From: Bacteroidota bacterium | GTDB lineage: Bacteria > Bacteroidota > Bacteroidia > Bacteroidales > JAAUTT01 | Reading direction: 5' to 3' | Assembly (NCBI GenBank): GCA_020048915.1 | Contig: JAIFLU010000093.1 | Location: 19,975 to 83,974, forward strand | Length of the DNA: 64,000 nt | In this document: positions 35,559 to 44,812 of the stretch, piece after piece | Position numbering within the stretch: position 1 is the first letter of the stretch | How the letters are laid out: the number at the start of each line of letters is the position of its first letter | Notes under the pieces: generated by a model | The model's database searches: none | The model's input: the letters and a program-made list of their open reading frames with translations, nothing else | What the model was told of the DNA's origin: nothing | Position numbers and translations under genes: made by a program

Positions 35559-36761
35559 ATGAAAAAGAAAGCCAATACAGGGTTGGGTTTATTACTTTTT
35601 TTTACAGTTATATTAACCTCCTGCGAAAAATTGACACCACAATTACCCAAAGATGATGAACTACTGGATGGCCCGGTTGAAGGTCTTAACGAGGCCCAAA
35701 CCCGTCAGCATTTGTTGGGCGATATTGCTTTTAACGATCAGTTTTTTACGACAGAAACTGGACTAGGCCCTGTGTTTGTTGCCAATAGTTGTGTGAGTTG
35801 TCATGCGGGCGATGGGAAAGGGCATCCATTTACTACCCTTACCCGTTTCGGTCAGAAGGATAGTACTGGAAATAAATTCTTGGGACAAGGTGGTCCGCAA
35901 TTGCAGAATAGGGCCTTACCCGGCATTATGCCGGAACAAATTCCTTCCGGAGCATCGTTTGCTAAATTTACACCTCCTCTAAATACAGGTTTGGGCTATC
36001 TGGAGCTGGTTTCCGATGCCGATATCCTCGCAATGGCTGATCCAAACGATGCTGATGGCGATGGTATTTCGGGCGTGCCCAATTGGAATGCAATCCCTTT
36101 TTATGTGTATCCATCCCCTGGTGCAATTGTGCAAAACGGAAAATATATTTGTCGTTTCGGTAAAAAAGCAAGTGTGTACGATTTATTACAACAAACTGTA
36201 AATGCATATAATCAGGACATTGGCATTACTTCGGATTTTGAACCGGTAGATGCTTATTCTCAAAAAATTATTGACCCTGAAATTTCTATGCAAACAGTTC
36301 ACGACGTGGTGTTCTATTTGCAAACGCTAAAAGCGCCTATCCAGAGGAATCAGGACGATGAGGAAGTTATTTATGGGAAGCAGGTTTTTACTGCTATAAA
36401 CTGTGCCGTATGCCACACTCCCACGTTAAGAACCAGTTCTTCAGCAATTAGTGTGCTATCCAATAAGGAGTTTCACCCGTATACCGATTTATTGTTGCAC
36501 GACATGGGAAATGCTTTGGACGATGGCTATACCGAAGGCAGTGCAAAAACTTACGAATGGCGGACACCGCCGCTTTGGGGTTTAGGACTTTCTCCCAATT
36601 CGCAGGGGGGAAGGTATTATTTACTTCACGATGGCCGGGCCAAGAGTATTGAGGAGGCCATACAAATGCACGGAGGGGAAGGCGAACAGTCAAAAGTTAA
36701 ATTCAACCAACTTTCGGATAACGATAGGAAAGCATTGTTAAAGTTTTTAGAATCCCTTTGA
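35559..36761 (+). CDS. Di-heme oxidoreductase (DHOR/DUF1111) lipoprotein
   Basis: 400 residues with a lipobox ('VILTSC', Cys22). Two c-type heme sites are visible: C78-V-S-C81-H82 and C282-A-V-C285-H286. The spacing of about 200 residues and segments such as 'LGQGGPQLQNRALPG', 'DADGDGISGVPNW' and 'YLLHDGRAKSIEEAIQMHGGEGE' fit the DHOR family of MauG-like di-heme proteins. It should carry electrons in the periplasm. The Rieske gene begins 5 bp later and an outer-membrane barrel follows, suggesting a small electron-transfer or metal-handling unit. Confidence 0.9.
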   Translation: MKKKANTGLGLLLFFTVILTSCEKLTPQLPKDDELLDGPVEGLNEAQTRQHLLGDIAFNDQFFTTETGLGPVFVANSCVSCHAGDGKGHPFTTLTRFGQKDSTGNKFLGQGGPQLQNRALPGIMPEQIPSGASFAKFTPPLNTGLGYLELVSDADILAMADPNDADGDGISGVPNWNAIPFYVYPSPGAIVQNGKYICRFGKKASVYDLLQQTVNAYNQDIGITSDFEPVDAYSQKIIDPEISMQTVHDVVFYLQTLKAPIQRNQDDEEVIYGKQVFTAINCAVCHTPTLRTSSSAISVLSNKEFHPYTDLLLHDMGNALDDGYTEGSAKTYEWRTPPLWGLGLSPNSQGGRYYLLHDGRAKSIEEAIQMHGGEGEQSKVKFNQLSDNDRKALLKFLESL

Positions 36762-36765
36762 GTGT

Positions 36766-37206
36766 ATGAATAGAAAAGAGTTTGTTAAAAATCTGAGTTT
36801 CTCTTGTGTTGGAGGAACTGCAGTTAGCGCTTTGCTTCAAAGTTGTGCAACCACAAGTTACTTTGCTCAGAATGTTTTGTCGAACAATACACTGTCTGTT
36901 CGGAAAGCGGAATTTATGAAAGTTGAAAATGATAAGACAATACGACGAAAATATGTACTGGTAAAAACAGATGCCTACAATTTCCCGATCTGTATTTTTA
37001 AAATAGGCGAGGATAGTTATTCTGCATTGTTGTTGGAATGTACCCATAAGGGCTGTGAACTTAAGCCTCATGGCGATTATTTAAGTTGTCCCTGTCATGG
37101 CAGTGAGTTTTCAAACTTAGGAATTGTACAAAACCCCCCTGCCGAAGAAAACCTGAAAACCTTTCAAACAAGAACAGACAATGAAAACATCTATATTTCT
37201 CTTTAG
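36766..37206 (+). CDS. Rieske [2Fe-2S] protein with membrane-anchoring N-terminus
   Basis: 146 residues. The cluster ligands are Cys92-x-His94 and Cys108-x-x-His111 ('CTHKGCELK' and 'CPCHGSEF'), in a compact Rieske domain (about 55-146). The N-terminus is hydrophobic with Cys27 in 'ALLQSC', so it may be a lipoprotein. It overlaps the next gene by 26 bp. As a small single-domain Rieske protein it probably passes electrons to or from the neighbouring di-heme protein rather than forming part of a bc1 complex (inference). Confidence 0.9.
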   Translation: MNRKEFVKNLSFSCVGGTAVSALLQSCATTSYFAQNVLSNNTLSVRKAEFMKVENDKTIRRKYVLVKTDAYNFPICIFKIGEDSYSALLLECTHKGCELKPHGDYLSCPCHGSEFSNLGIVQNPPAEENLKTFQTRTDNENIYISL

Positions 37207-38428
37207 AATTATTTCAGTAGCAATTTTATTTATCTCTATTACTATTGAGATCCTTGCCCAGAAAGACAGTTCCTTTATAAAAAGGATTCCTGCCGATACT
37301 TTGGGCAACAAATTGAATATGGATGCTGTTTATAACCGACCCTTTTTGCAGGCAGGCAAATCCCCTATTGCAATTGGCGGTTACCTGGAAACAAATACAC
37401 AGTATTCTTCTACCGATGGCATTTCGGATGGGTTCTCTTTCCAGTTCCGAAGGACAAATCTCTTCTTTTCATCTACCATTGCTAAAAAAATAAGGTTTTT
37501 TTCGGAATTGGAATTTGAAGATGGAACAAAAGAAATAAATCTGGAGGCGGCATTTGTCGACTTTGAATTTCACCCGTTACTTAATTTGCGTAGCGGAATT
37601 ATTGTTAATCCTATCGGGGCATTCAATCAAAACCACGATGGTCCGCGTTGGGATTTTATCGATAGGCCAATTTCGGCGACATCAATTCTTCCTGCAACAT
37701 TATCGAACGTTGGGTTGGGATTGCTGGGAAAATATTTTATCCATAACTGGTCGCTTGGTTACGAAGCATATTTGACCAATGGCTTCGACGATAACATTAT
37801 CGACAATGAAGAAAACCGGACATCCCTGGCAGCAGGAAAATTGAGCCCGGAGAAATTTGAGGAGAGTAATAGCGGACTTCCTATGTTTACAGGCAAATTG
37901 GCCATTCGGAATCGAAAAATTGGAGAAGTTGGGCTTTCGTATATGACAGGGATATACAATCAGTGGAAAGTGGATGGTCTGGTTCTGGACAGCAAAAGAA
38001 GGATAAATGTTATTGCTTTGGATTTCAATTCCTCCTACCTTAGAAATAAGTTAAATATTACTGGCGAGGTAACAAAGGTGTATGTTGATGTTCCAGTTAC
38101 CTATAGTCAGACTTTTGGCTCAGAGCAGCTCGGAGCTTTTGTTGACGTTGCCGGAACTATATTTCAGAAGCAAATGCTTGGATGGGAAAGGGCAAAAATT
38201 AATCTGGCAGTACGATTTGAATATGCCGATTACAATCAGGGAAAATTTAGAGAAACAAATAGTAATATTGCAGACGATATCTGGGCAATTGTTCCGGGTA
38301 TAGCATTCCGGCCGGTTGGAACAACGGTGTTAAGGTTCAACTATCGTTTTCAGAAGCAAAAAGACTTATTAGGAAATCCCCCTTCAAAAACCGGCATAAT
38401 TCAGTTTGGTGTTTCATCTTATTTTTAA
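37181..38428 (+). CDS. Outer-membrane beta-barrel protein (porin-like)
   Basis: 415 residues, signal peptide to about Ala26 ('ISITIEILAQ'). The rest alternates short amphipathic strands ('AIGGYLETNTQYSS', 'FSFQFRRTNLFFSS', 'FSELEFEDGTKEINLEAAFVDFEF') and ends with an aromatic C-terminal strand ('GIIQFGVSSYF'), as in OprP/OprO-like phosphate-selective porins. The start overlaps the Rieske gene by 26 bp, so they are co-translated. The solute is unknown; association with DHOR and Rieske proteins suggests an ion or metal complex. Confidence 0.75.
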   Translation: MKTSIFLFRIISVAILFISITIEILAQKDSSFIKRIPADTLGNKLNMDAVYNRPFLQAGKSPIAIGGYLETNTQYSSTDGISDGFSFQFRRTNLFFSSTIAKKIRFFSELEFEDGTKEINLEAAFVDFEFHPLLNLRSGIIVNPIGAFNQNHDGPRWDFIDRPISATSILPATLSNVGLGLLGKYFIHNWSLGYEAYLTNGFDDNIIDNEENRTSLAAGKLSPEKFEESNSGLPMFTGKLAIRNRKIGEVGLSYMTGIYNQWKVDGLVLDSKRRINVIALDFNSSYLRNKLNITGEVTKVYVDVPVTYSQTFGSEQLGAFVDVAGTIFQKQMLGWERAKINLAVRFEYADYNQGKFRETNSNIADDIWAIVPGIAFRPVGTTVLRFNYRFQKQKDLLGNPPSKTGIIQFGVSSYF

Positions 38429-38439
38429 TCACCGGAATG

Positions 38440-38474
38440 TCATATAAACATTGAAGAACGCAGCCTTTATATGA
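38440..38474. terminator. Hairpin between convergent genes
   Basis: Nine-base arms at 38440-38448 and 38466-38474 are exact inverted repeats in the 46-bp space between the porin-like gene (+) and the enolase-superfamily gene (-). The stem is AT-rich and weak; a shared terminator is the simplest reading. Confidence 0.35.
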
Positions 38475-39707
38475 TTAACATTTCACCGTTTCAGCCTTTG
38501 CCCATATTGAATTATCGAAAGAAATTCCCAATCCTGGTTGATCGGGTACAGCAATTTTACCGTCTTTGATTTCGTAATGTGGTGTGTACCAGTTTTTATG
38601 GTTTGGGTAACTGATATGCCATTCCTGGTATCCTCCGGTATTTTGAACCACAGCCATTAAATGGAGCATAGGGGCGGCAAGAGGGTTGGTTTTGGGACTG
38701 TGTGGCGAAAATTTAATTCCTTCATTTGCGGCCATTTTGGCTACTTTTAGACACCGGATAAAACCTCCGTTGTAGTATAAGTCGGGCTGCAGAACATCCA
38801 GCGCTCGGTTGGCAGCAAGCCATCCGAACCGGTAAAGGCTGGTATCCTGCTCACCTCCGGCAATCTTCAAAGTTTTTAAAGCTTGTTTAATTAACCTGGT
38901 ATTCTCATATTCGTCAAAAGGAACAGGTTCCTCAAATATAGCAACCTTTTGTTCTTCGAGATATTGAGCCATACGCAGCCCATTTGCTGTGTCGTACGAA
39001 CCATTGGCATCCACATAAAAGGTGATGGACTCGCCCAAAGTATTGCGCATCAGCGGAACAATCGTATCGCTGCGGCCAGGCATGGCATCAGCATTTTTGC
39101 TCATCCGGCCCCCAACTTTAAACTTAACAGCTTTAGCCCCTGTTTCGGCAAGGCGTTTGGCAAAGTTGGCTGTTTCCTGCTGTGGTGTTGTTTCGCGGGT
39201 AGTACTCGAAATGTAAACTTCAATATTATCACATACCGACTTTCCTAAAAAATAATGTACTGGTTTTTGAATTACTTTACCCAAAAGGTCGAAAATAGAG
39301 ATTTCCAGGTGGCCTACACAATTCCAGAAGGGTAATCCTGTGTATTTATAATTTGAATTTACAACATATACATATTCGAGCAGACTTTCAATATCCCGGG
39401 CATCCTTACCAAGAAAGTGCGGTATCACAGCTTTCTGAAGCAATGAGACAAGCTCCGGCATCCTTTGATTGCAAAGGGTACAACCTGTTAAACCTTCGTC
39501 GGAAGTGACCCTGAGGATATATTCATTGTCGAAATACAGGAGTTCAATGGATTTTATAATTACAGGCTCTGGTACAAGGGAATGCAGTTTCAACAGCGAG
39601 GAGTCCTGATTGCTCAGCGAAACCCTGCTGCCAGCATACACCGATGGAATAAGGGCCATACCGCCCGCAGCAGCCAATGAATGCAAAAAATTTCTTCGGT
39701 TAGTCAT
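38475..39707 (-). CDS. Tat-exported enolase-superfamily (mandelate racemase/muconate lactonizing type) enzyme
   Basis: 410 residues with a twin-arginine signal ('NRRNFLHSLAAAGG'), unusual for this mostly cytoplasmic superfamily. The catalytic framework is intact: Lys195-x-Lys197, metal ligands Asp233 ('YVDANG'), Glu259 ('FEEPVPF') and Glu286 ('GGEQD'), and His336 ('FSPHSP'). Relatives dehydrate sugar acids or epimerise them. It stands 174 bp from the next minus-strand gene and may be transcribed with it. An exported sugar-acid dehydratase fits periplasmic oxidation of sugars by the Gfo/Idh/MocA protein at 46554 (inference). Confidence 0.88.
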   Translation of the reverse strand: MTNRRNFLHSLAAAGGMALIPSVYAGSRVSLSNQDSSLLKLHSLVPEPVIIKSIELLYFDNEYILRVTSDEGLTGCTLCNQRMPELVSLLQKAVIPHFLGKDARDIESLLEYVYVVNSNYKYTGLPFWNCVGHLEISIFDLLGKVIQKPVHYFLGKSVCDNIEVYISSTTRETTPQQETANFAKRLAETGAKAVKFKVGGRMSKNADAMPGRSDTIVPLMRNTLGESITFYVDANGSYDTANGLRMAQYLEEQKVAIFEEPVPFDEYENTRLIKQALKTLKIAGGEQDTSLYRFGWLAANRALDVLQPDLYYNGGFIRCLKVAKMAANEGIKFSPHSPKTNPLAAPMLHLMAVVQNTGGYQEWHISYPNHKNWYTPHYEIKDGKIAVPDQPGLGISFDNSIWAKAETVKC

Positions 39708-39881
39708 AGCGTTTTGTTAATTGTAAATTCCAAACTCTTTTTTCAAGCTTGCAATTTCAGGTTGTTCATCTAAATAGCTTTTCTTCCTGAAAACAGGCGG
39801 GATACTATATAAGATCATGCATGGTTTACAGAGTTGTAAAATAAACCGAATGTAGAGAAATAAATGTTTTGATTAAAGCAT

Positions 39882-40832
39882 TTATTCCATAAAAGCATAA
39901 AGCCTCTGAGGATTCAAAAAAAACAGCTCATTGTAATAACCGTCCAAACCTCGCTTAACCAATTCTTTTTTAAAATCAGTAACTAAGTATATTAAACCCG
40001 GCTTACCTCCGTACGATTTCCAATAGGTATGTTTTGCCATATCCATTCCAATAACAATGCGATTGCCAAAGTCCGGCAACATTTTTTCGAGGAGGGTATA
40101 AGTCCAGTTTTCATCTGGTGTTTTCCACCGGAAATGGCTGTCGTATTCAACATAAACACCGGTTTGCATCAGGTCGTTGTGAAATGCCAGGTCCTTATGC
40201 TTGTCGATGTGCGACAAAACAACATGATTAAGATCCGCGCCATATTTCGCCAATAGCTCAACCTGTTCCATTGCCAGTTTACCCCCATTGGTATGGGTAA
40301 GTATGGGGGCTCCGGTTTCCAGGTGGGCATTCACTGCTGCTTCGAAAACCTTTTGCTGATGACCGGTAATCATATCATCACCTGTTGCAAGTTTTATCAT
40401 TCCGGCTTTGTTCGGTGTCCGTTTAATAACCGGACTGTTATAATCGAGGGCATCAATTCCTAAGGTGATGTCTTCGATGAATAATTCGGTTAACTCGTTC
40501 ACCGAAAGATGATACCGCCAATGATTGGGGGGATAGTATATTTCCTGATGCAATCCGGTGGGCGCGATAATATTAACTTTTGACCTTTGGGACACTTCAA
40601 CCAGTTTGAGGATATTTCTACCACAAGCGGCAGGCATGGTGTCGACCATGGTTCTTCCTCCGGCCTGGTACAATTCCGTGAGCTCGCTACTGATTTTGTC
40701 CGTGTCGTTGAGAATAAATTCAGGATGACTCACTGTAGTAAAGCTTTCCTCAATCACAATGTGTTCGTGGGAGTAAGTTAGCCCCATCGCTTCGGATGGG
40801 ATATCTCCCAATACTGTTCTTACAAATGGCAT
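39882..40832 (-). CDS. Phosphotriesterase-like amidohydrolase (possible sugar lactonase)
   Basis: 316 residues, no signal peptide. Binuclear metal-site residues of the PTE family are visible: His-x-His in 'TYSHEHIV', the carbamylated-lysine candidate in 'AGMIKLATG', His in 'ILTHTNGG' and 'VLSHIDKH', and Asp in 'VIGMDMAKH'. Some PTE-like proteins hydrolyse sugar or sugar-phosphate lactones, which would fit a cluster of sugar oxidoreductases and kinases. It is the last gene of a tight five-gene run (gap 12 bp). The start used follows the 'MPFVRTVLGDI' family-type N-terminus. Confidence 0.82.
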   Translation of the reverse strand: MPFVRTVLGDIPSEAMGLTYSHEHIVIEESFTTVSHPEFILNDTDKISSELTELYQAGGRTMVDTMPAACGRNILKLVEVSQRSKVNIIAPTGLHQEIYYPPNHWRYHLSVNELTELFIEDITLGIDALDYNSPVIKRTPNKAGMIKLATGDDMITGHQQKVFEAAVNAHLETGAPILTHTNGGKLAMEQVELLAKYGADLNHVVLSHIDKHKDLAFHNDLMQTGVYVEYDSHFRWKTPDENWTYTLLEKMLPDFGNRIVIGMDMAKHTYWKSYGGKPGLIYLVTDFKKELVKRGLDGYYNELFFLNPQRLYAFME

Positions 40833-40844
40833 AATGGCTACTTT

Positions 40845-42230
40845 TTATAATTTCGGAGTAAGGTTATTTTTCCATCCCGTGCGACTGGTGTCTGCAACTG
40901 AATCGGGGATGTCAAGTATCTGCCCGATGGCAATCAGGTCGTTTCTCAGTAAGGCGATATCTACATTTCGTGCATCACAATCTTTGTTTAAAGATTGAAC
41001 AGTAGCCAGGCCGGCAGCCTGCCCCATGCTCATGGTTTGCGCCATGGAACGACAGGAAGCATGCGCATCGTGCGTAGCCGAAAAACAACGTCCTACCACC
41101 CAGGTCATGCTGCTACCTTCCGGAACCAGTGTCCCGTAAGGCACGCCATAGATGCCTTCTCCCGGAATATACTCCCAGTACGTTTCATCCTGTCCGTTTT
41201 TACCCTTCCGGTGATCTTCTATGGGTGCGCCACAAAGCAAAACCGACGATGAAGGAATTTCTCCGGCAAGACATTCTTCCTTGGTAAGCCTGTGCTCTCC
41301 ATTCACCCGGCGTGTTTCGCGCACCCCGATCTGGTGCGACAATCCGATGATTTTTGCATCTTCGTATCCTGAAATCTGGTCACGGAAAAAATCTTCGTAA
41401 ATAAACGCCTGTTTTCTTCCTTCTATTTCCGCTTTTGTAAGTTCATCGATCCGGAGGGCACTCATATCGGCAACCTTTACAGCAACTGTTGAAATGCAAC
41501 CCGGCTGGCACATCTCATGCGCCGATCCTTCCTTGCGGGGAAGCAAATACGTTCGGGAGTCGAAGGCATTTGCCATGCGCTCTTTCATCATTTTGTTGCC
41601 ACCTGCCTTTTCAAACTTTTCAAGATCGACATTACACATCCTGAAAGTTGTTGTCATACTTTGTGCCGGCTCATTTTCTCCGGCCACTTCGAACCGGCAG
41701 CCCGACAGCGCACAGAAATCGGCATCACCACTTGCATCAATCACCCTGCGGGCTTTTACTTTATAGAAGCCAGATTTATTCCATATAATGCAGGTTATCC
41801 GCTCATGTTCCTCATTAAAAACATCAACCAGCGATGTATGCAATAAATACTGAATTCCGGCGCGGGTAATCATTGTATCCCAAACATACTTCAGGCGTTC
41901 CGGGTTATAATTCACCCCGGTGCCTGCGCCGTAAGTATTGGGCCGTAGAAAAATATCGCCGGTATTATCCAGTTCGTTCACGACACGATCGGGTAATCCC
42001 CCCACGATTTTCCTGGGACTCAGGCCGGGTGTAAAAAAGCCATAAAAGGTATCGAGCATCTGCGTTGATGTCCCGCCCGGAAAACCATAACGCTCCACAA
42101 GCATTACAGAATATTTCTTTTGCTCCGTAGCAGCAAGGGCCGCCACGCAACCAGCAGAACCGGCACCCACAACAAGAATATCTGTTTCGCCTAGTAACGG
42201 AATTTTATGAACATTGAAATAATCAGTCAT
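40845..42230 (-). CDS. FAD-dependent oxidoreductase (FAD_oxidored family)
   Basis: 461 residues, cytoplasmic, beginning with a dinucleotide-binding fold 'DILVVGAGSAGCVAALAA' (about residues 16-33) and 'VERYGFPGGTST'. Later segments 'RVIDASGDADFCALSG' and 'GQAAGLATVQSLNKD' are typical of the PF12831-type flavoproteins common in Bacteroidota and Planctomycetota sugar clusters. The substrate is not known; oxidation of a sugar-derived alcohol or acid is likely from context. The gap to the SIS gene is 12 bp. Confidence 0.85.
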   Translation of the reverse strand: MTDYFNVHKIPLLGETDILVVGAGSAGCVAALAATEQKKYSVMLVERYGFPGGTSTQMLDTFYGFFTPGLSPRKIVGGLPDRVVNELDNTGDIFLRPNTYGAGTGVNYNPERLKYVWDTMITRAGIQYLLHTSLVDVFNEEHERITCIIWNKSGFYKVKARRVIDASGDADFCALSGCRFEVAGENEPAQSMTTTFRMCNVDLEKFEKAGGNKMMKERMANAFDSRTYLLPRKEGSAHEMCQPGCISTVAVKVADMSALRIDELTKAEIEGRKQAFIYEDFFRDQISGYEDAKIIGLSHQIGVRETRRVNGEHRLTKEECLAGEIPSSSVLLCGAPIEDHRKGKNGQDETYWEYIPGEGIYGVPYGTLVPEGSSMTWVVGRCFSATHDAHASCRSMAQTMSMGQAAGLATVQSLNKDCDARNVDIALLRNDLIAIGQILDIPDSVADTSRTGWKNNLTPKL

Positions 42231-42242
42231 ATCAATATGGGC

Positions 42243-43034
42243 TTACTTAATATTGGAATTCCCGACATTTTCGAACAGTTTTGCCAGTCGGTGCGCATGC
42301 TCATCATACGCGCTTTCGAAGAGGGATACCGCTCTTTCCTCGCCAACCAAAACAGCCCCGCTTAACACTTTGGGAGGCTGACCTGCAGCAGTTAATAATG
42401 CAGCCAGTTCAGCTTTTATGCAATTGACAAGTAAGGTTCCTCCTAAGGTTGATCCGGGAGCAACAGGTGTATCCAAACCAGGGACATACACCATGGCATC
42501 GCCAACGGGAGCACCCGTATCGAGTACCAGGTCAGAAAAGTCGCCGAGCTTTTTGCCGTCGCTTCGTTTGCTTACCGACTTTTCGGAATGCAGCTTTGAT
42601 ATAATCGAAACCACTTTGATATTCCGCCGCCGAAACCCTTCGGCTATTTCGATGGGCACAACATTACATCCGCTCGAAGAAATCAAAAGAGCCGTATCAA
42701 TTTCCTTCAGGTCGAAATTTCGCAAAATCCTTTCGGCCAATCCACTCACATTTTCGAGGAACATAGCCTGACGTTGTCCATTGGCTCCAACCACTAGATT
42801 ATGAAATGTAAGCGAAAGTTCAACAATGGGGTTAAAACCAGGAAAGGAACCATACCTGGGCCACATTTCCTCAACCAGGATGCGGCTATGCCCACTTCCG
42901 AAAATATGCACCATGCGACCCGCAAGTATTGTGTTTGCAAACAGCCTGGCTGCTTCCCGTATCTGGTGTTGCTGCGACTTAACTGTTTCAAGTATTTCAG
43001 CCGACTTCTGTATATATGCTTCCGTGATGTTCAT
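42243..43034 (-). CDS. SIS-domain sugar isomerase-like protein
   Basis: 263 residues with the start set at 43034, since the longer reading from 43091 would overlap the ROK gene and adds a basic, non-conserved tail. 'MVHIFGSGHSRILVEEMW' and 'TALLISSSGCNVVPIEIAEGFRRRNIKVVSI' form the phosphosugar-binding SIS fold, like the UPF0309/SIS_2 proteins. It should bind or isomerise a phosphorylated keto- or amino-sugar produced by the ROK kinase encoded 10 bp upstream. Confidence 0.85.
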   Translation of the reverse strand: MNITEAYIQKSAEILETVKSQQHQIREAARLFANTILAGRMVHIFGSGHSRILVEEMWPRYGSFPGFNPIVELSLTFHNLVVGANGQRQAMFLENVSGLAERILRNFDLKEIDTALLISSSGCNVVPIEIAEGFRRRNIKVVSIISKLHSEKSVSKRSDGKKLGDFSDLVLDTGAPVGDAMVYVPGLDTPVAPGSTLGGTLLVNCIKAELAALLTAAGQPPKVLSGAVLVGEERAVSLFESAYDEHAHRLAKLFENVGNSNIK

Positions 43035-43044
43035 TTTTTTCTTT

Positions 43045-43938
43045 TTAATTTTTACCCGCTTCTCTTGCAAAACATGCTGCGCCAACTGCACCCGATAAAT
43101 CGCCGTACTGAGCTTTTACGATTTCAGTTTTGTTACCACCGGTGCGCCACTCATACTGGCTCATGTATTGCTCCAGAGGCTCAAACAGATCATTACCTGC
43201 TTCGGTAATACCGCCACCGAGAATGATCATTTCTGGCGACAGAATATTGGTTAAGGTAGCCATACCAATGGCCAGCTTTTTAACCGAAGTAAGCCATACA
43301 TCAGCCGCAAATGCATCACCGTTCCGGAAGGCTTCCAGCAGTTGATGCGTGGAGGTGAATTTCCCCATTGTCCTTTTTTGAATACTGCAATTTCCAATTG
43401 CATCTTCCAGGCTTCCAGGCATTCCAATAACGTCGGCCTCGCCATCGCTGTCGATAACCATATGACCGATGTGTCCGGCTTTGTTAAACGCTCCCTGATA
43501 TGGTTGCCCTTCGATCAGAATAGCTCCGCCAACTCCGGTTCCCAGGGTTAGCATCACCACATTTTTTTTATTTTTGGCAGCGCCAAACCTTGCTTCGGCC
43601 ATCATGGCCGAGATAGCATCGTTCAATACAAAAGTGGTGGTTTTTAAAAAGCTGGTCCATATAAAATTTTCAAGACCCTGCAATCGGCCGGGCATAAAAG
43701 CGATGGCCGAATTGGTTGCATTGGGCAAGCCCGGAGCAGATATGCCTACGAAAACGCCGGTTTTGTCAATTTTATGCTGCGTCTCCAGCACTGCAGTGGC
43801 AACGGCATTTTTCCAGACCGCATCATCGCCATCATTGGTCGCCTGGTAATGCTGGTGCAGAATATTGCCCGATTCATCAACAGCAACAGCTTTAATGCGT
43901 GTACCACCCAAATCAATACCTATCGAAATGTTTGACAT
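43045..43938 (-). CDS. ROK-family sugar kinase lacking the zinc-site cysteines
   Basis: 297 residues. The ATP-binding start 'ISIGIDLGGTRIKAVAVD', catalytic-Asp segment 'VLNDAISAMMAEA', 'LTLGTGVGGAIL' and 'EMIILGGGI' mark an intact ROK kinase. After 'AGHIGHMVID' the usual C-x-C-G-x-x-G-C zinc motif is absent (here 'SDGEADVIGMPGSLED'), so the subfamily differs from typical glucokinase or NanK. The phosphorylated product presumably goes to the SIS protein. Confidence 0.9.
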   Translation of the reverse strand: MSNISIGIDLGGTRIKAVAVDESGNILHQHYQATNDGDDAVWKNAVATAVLETQHKIDKTGVFVGISAPGLPNATNSAIAFMPGRLQGLENFIWTSFLKTTTFVLNDAISAMMAEARFGAAKNKKNVVMLTLGTGVGGAILIEGQPYQGAFNKAGHIGHMVIDSDGEADVIGMPGSLEDAIGNCSIQKRTMGKFTSTHQLLEAFRNGDAFAADVWLTSVKKLAIGMATLTNILSPEMIILGGGITEAGNDLFEPLEQYMSQYEWRTGGNKTEIVKAQYGDLSGAVGAACFAREAGKN

Positions 43939-43964
43939 ATTTTATTTTTTTAATGAATTAGTAA

Positions 43965-44756
43965 TCAAAGTTGCCCTTCACTGAGCGTCCATCCGCCATC
44001 CACGGCGACAACCTGACCAGTTGTAAATCGGGCCATATCGCTCATAAAATATACAGCGAGTCCGTCCAGGTCCGAAGGATGCCCTATACGGCCACCTTCC
44101 AAAGGTTGCTTGGTTTTGATAAAAGTGAGAATATGCTCATCTTCCGCCGCCCTTTTTGCCATCGGGGTTTCAACCAGGGCAGGAGCAATTACGTTTACAC
44201 GGATATTGTTTTTGGCATAGTAGGCGGCAATTGATTTGGTAAACCCGATAATGGCCGATTTGGCTGCTGCATAGGCATGGGTACTGAAATATTGGGGAGA
44301 AGGCGAATATCCGAGTACCGACCCCATATTAAGAATATAACCTTCCTGAAAATGCTTTAAAAAATATTGAATCGCTGCCTGGTTGGATAACATAAGTGAA
44401 GTGAGATTCAACTCTAGAGTTTTGTTCCACCCTTCCAGGGTAAGCTCATGCAGAGGACCGTCGCCCATTTTCCGTCCGCTGCCGCCTGCTACATGATAGA
44501 GACCATGAAAGCTTCCGAATGTTTCAACACAAACTTCGATGGCCCGAATGGCGGTTTCGGGCAGCACGGCGTCTCCTGCAATACCCTCGGACCTGGTGCC
44601 CAGAAGCTTTTTTGCTTCCGAAACACTATCCTCATTTCTACCGGCGACAATGACATTTGCCCCGTTTTCCACAAAAACTTTGCTGGCCGAAAGTCCAAGA
44701 CCTGTTGTACCACCAATGACAACCAGGTTTTTGCCCGAGAGCATTTTTTCAGACAT
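43965..44756 (-). CDS. Short-chain dehydrogenase/reductase
   Basis: 263 residues. NAD(P) motif 'VVIGGTTGLGLSASKVF', 'AGGSG', active-site Tyr-x-x-x-Lys in 'HAYAAAKSA', and 'IRVNVIAPALVETPMAKR' define a classical SDR. Near the end 'MARFTTGQVVAVDGG' is standard. It heads the five-gene run 44756-39882 with a 26-bp gap to the ROK gene. The substrate is presumably a sugar alcohol or sugar acid (inference). Confidence 0.9.
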   Translation of the reverse strand: MSEKMLSGKNLVVIGGTTGLGLSASKVFVENGANVIVAGRNEDSVSEAKKLLGTRSEGIAGDAVLPETAIRAIEVCVETFGSFHGLYHVAGGSGRKMGDGPLHELTLEGWNKTLELNLTSLMLSNQAAIQYFLKHFQEGYILNMGSVLGYSPSPQYFSTHAYAAAKSAIIGFTKSIAAYYAKNNIRVNVIAPALVETPMAKRAAEDEHILTFIKTKQPLEGGRIGHPSDLDGLAVYFMSDMARFTTGQVVAVDGGWTLSEGQL

Positions 44757-44812
44757 AGGTGCGAAGAGATTAAATTTAGTTATTAATCTGCATAATTCAT
44801 GAATTTTTAAGA

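Noticed and set aside
41494..41846. Plus-strand ORFs opposite the FAD oxidoreductase
   Set aside because: Antisense shadows with no protein-like features; the minus-strand gene has intact FAD motifs.
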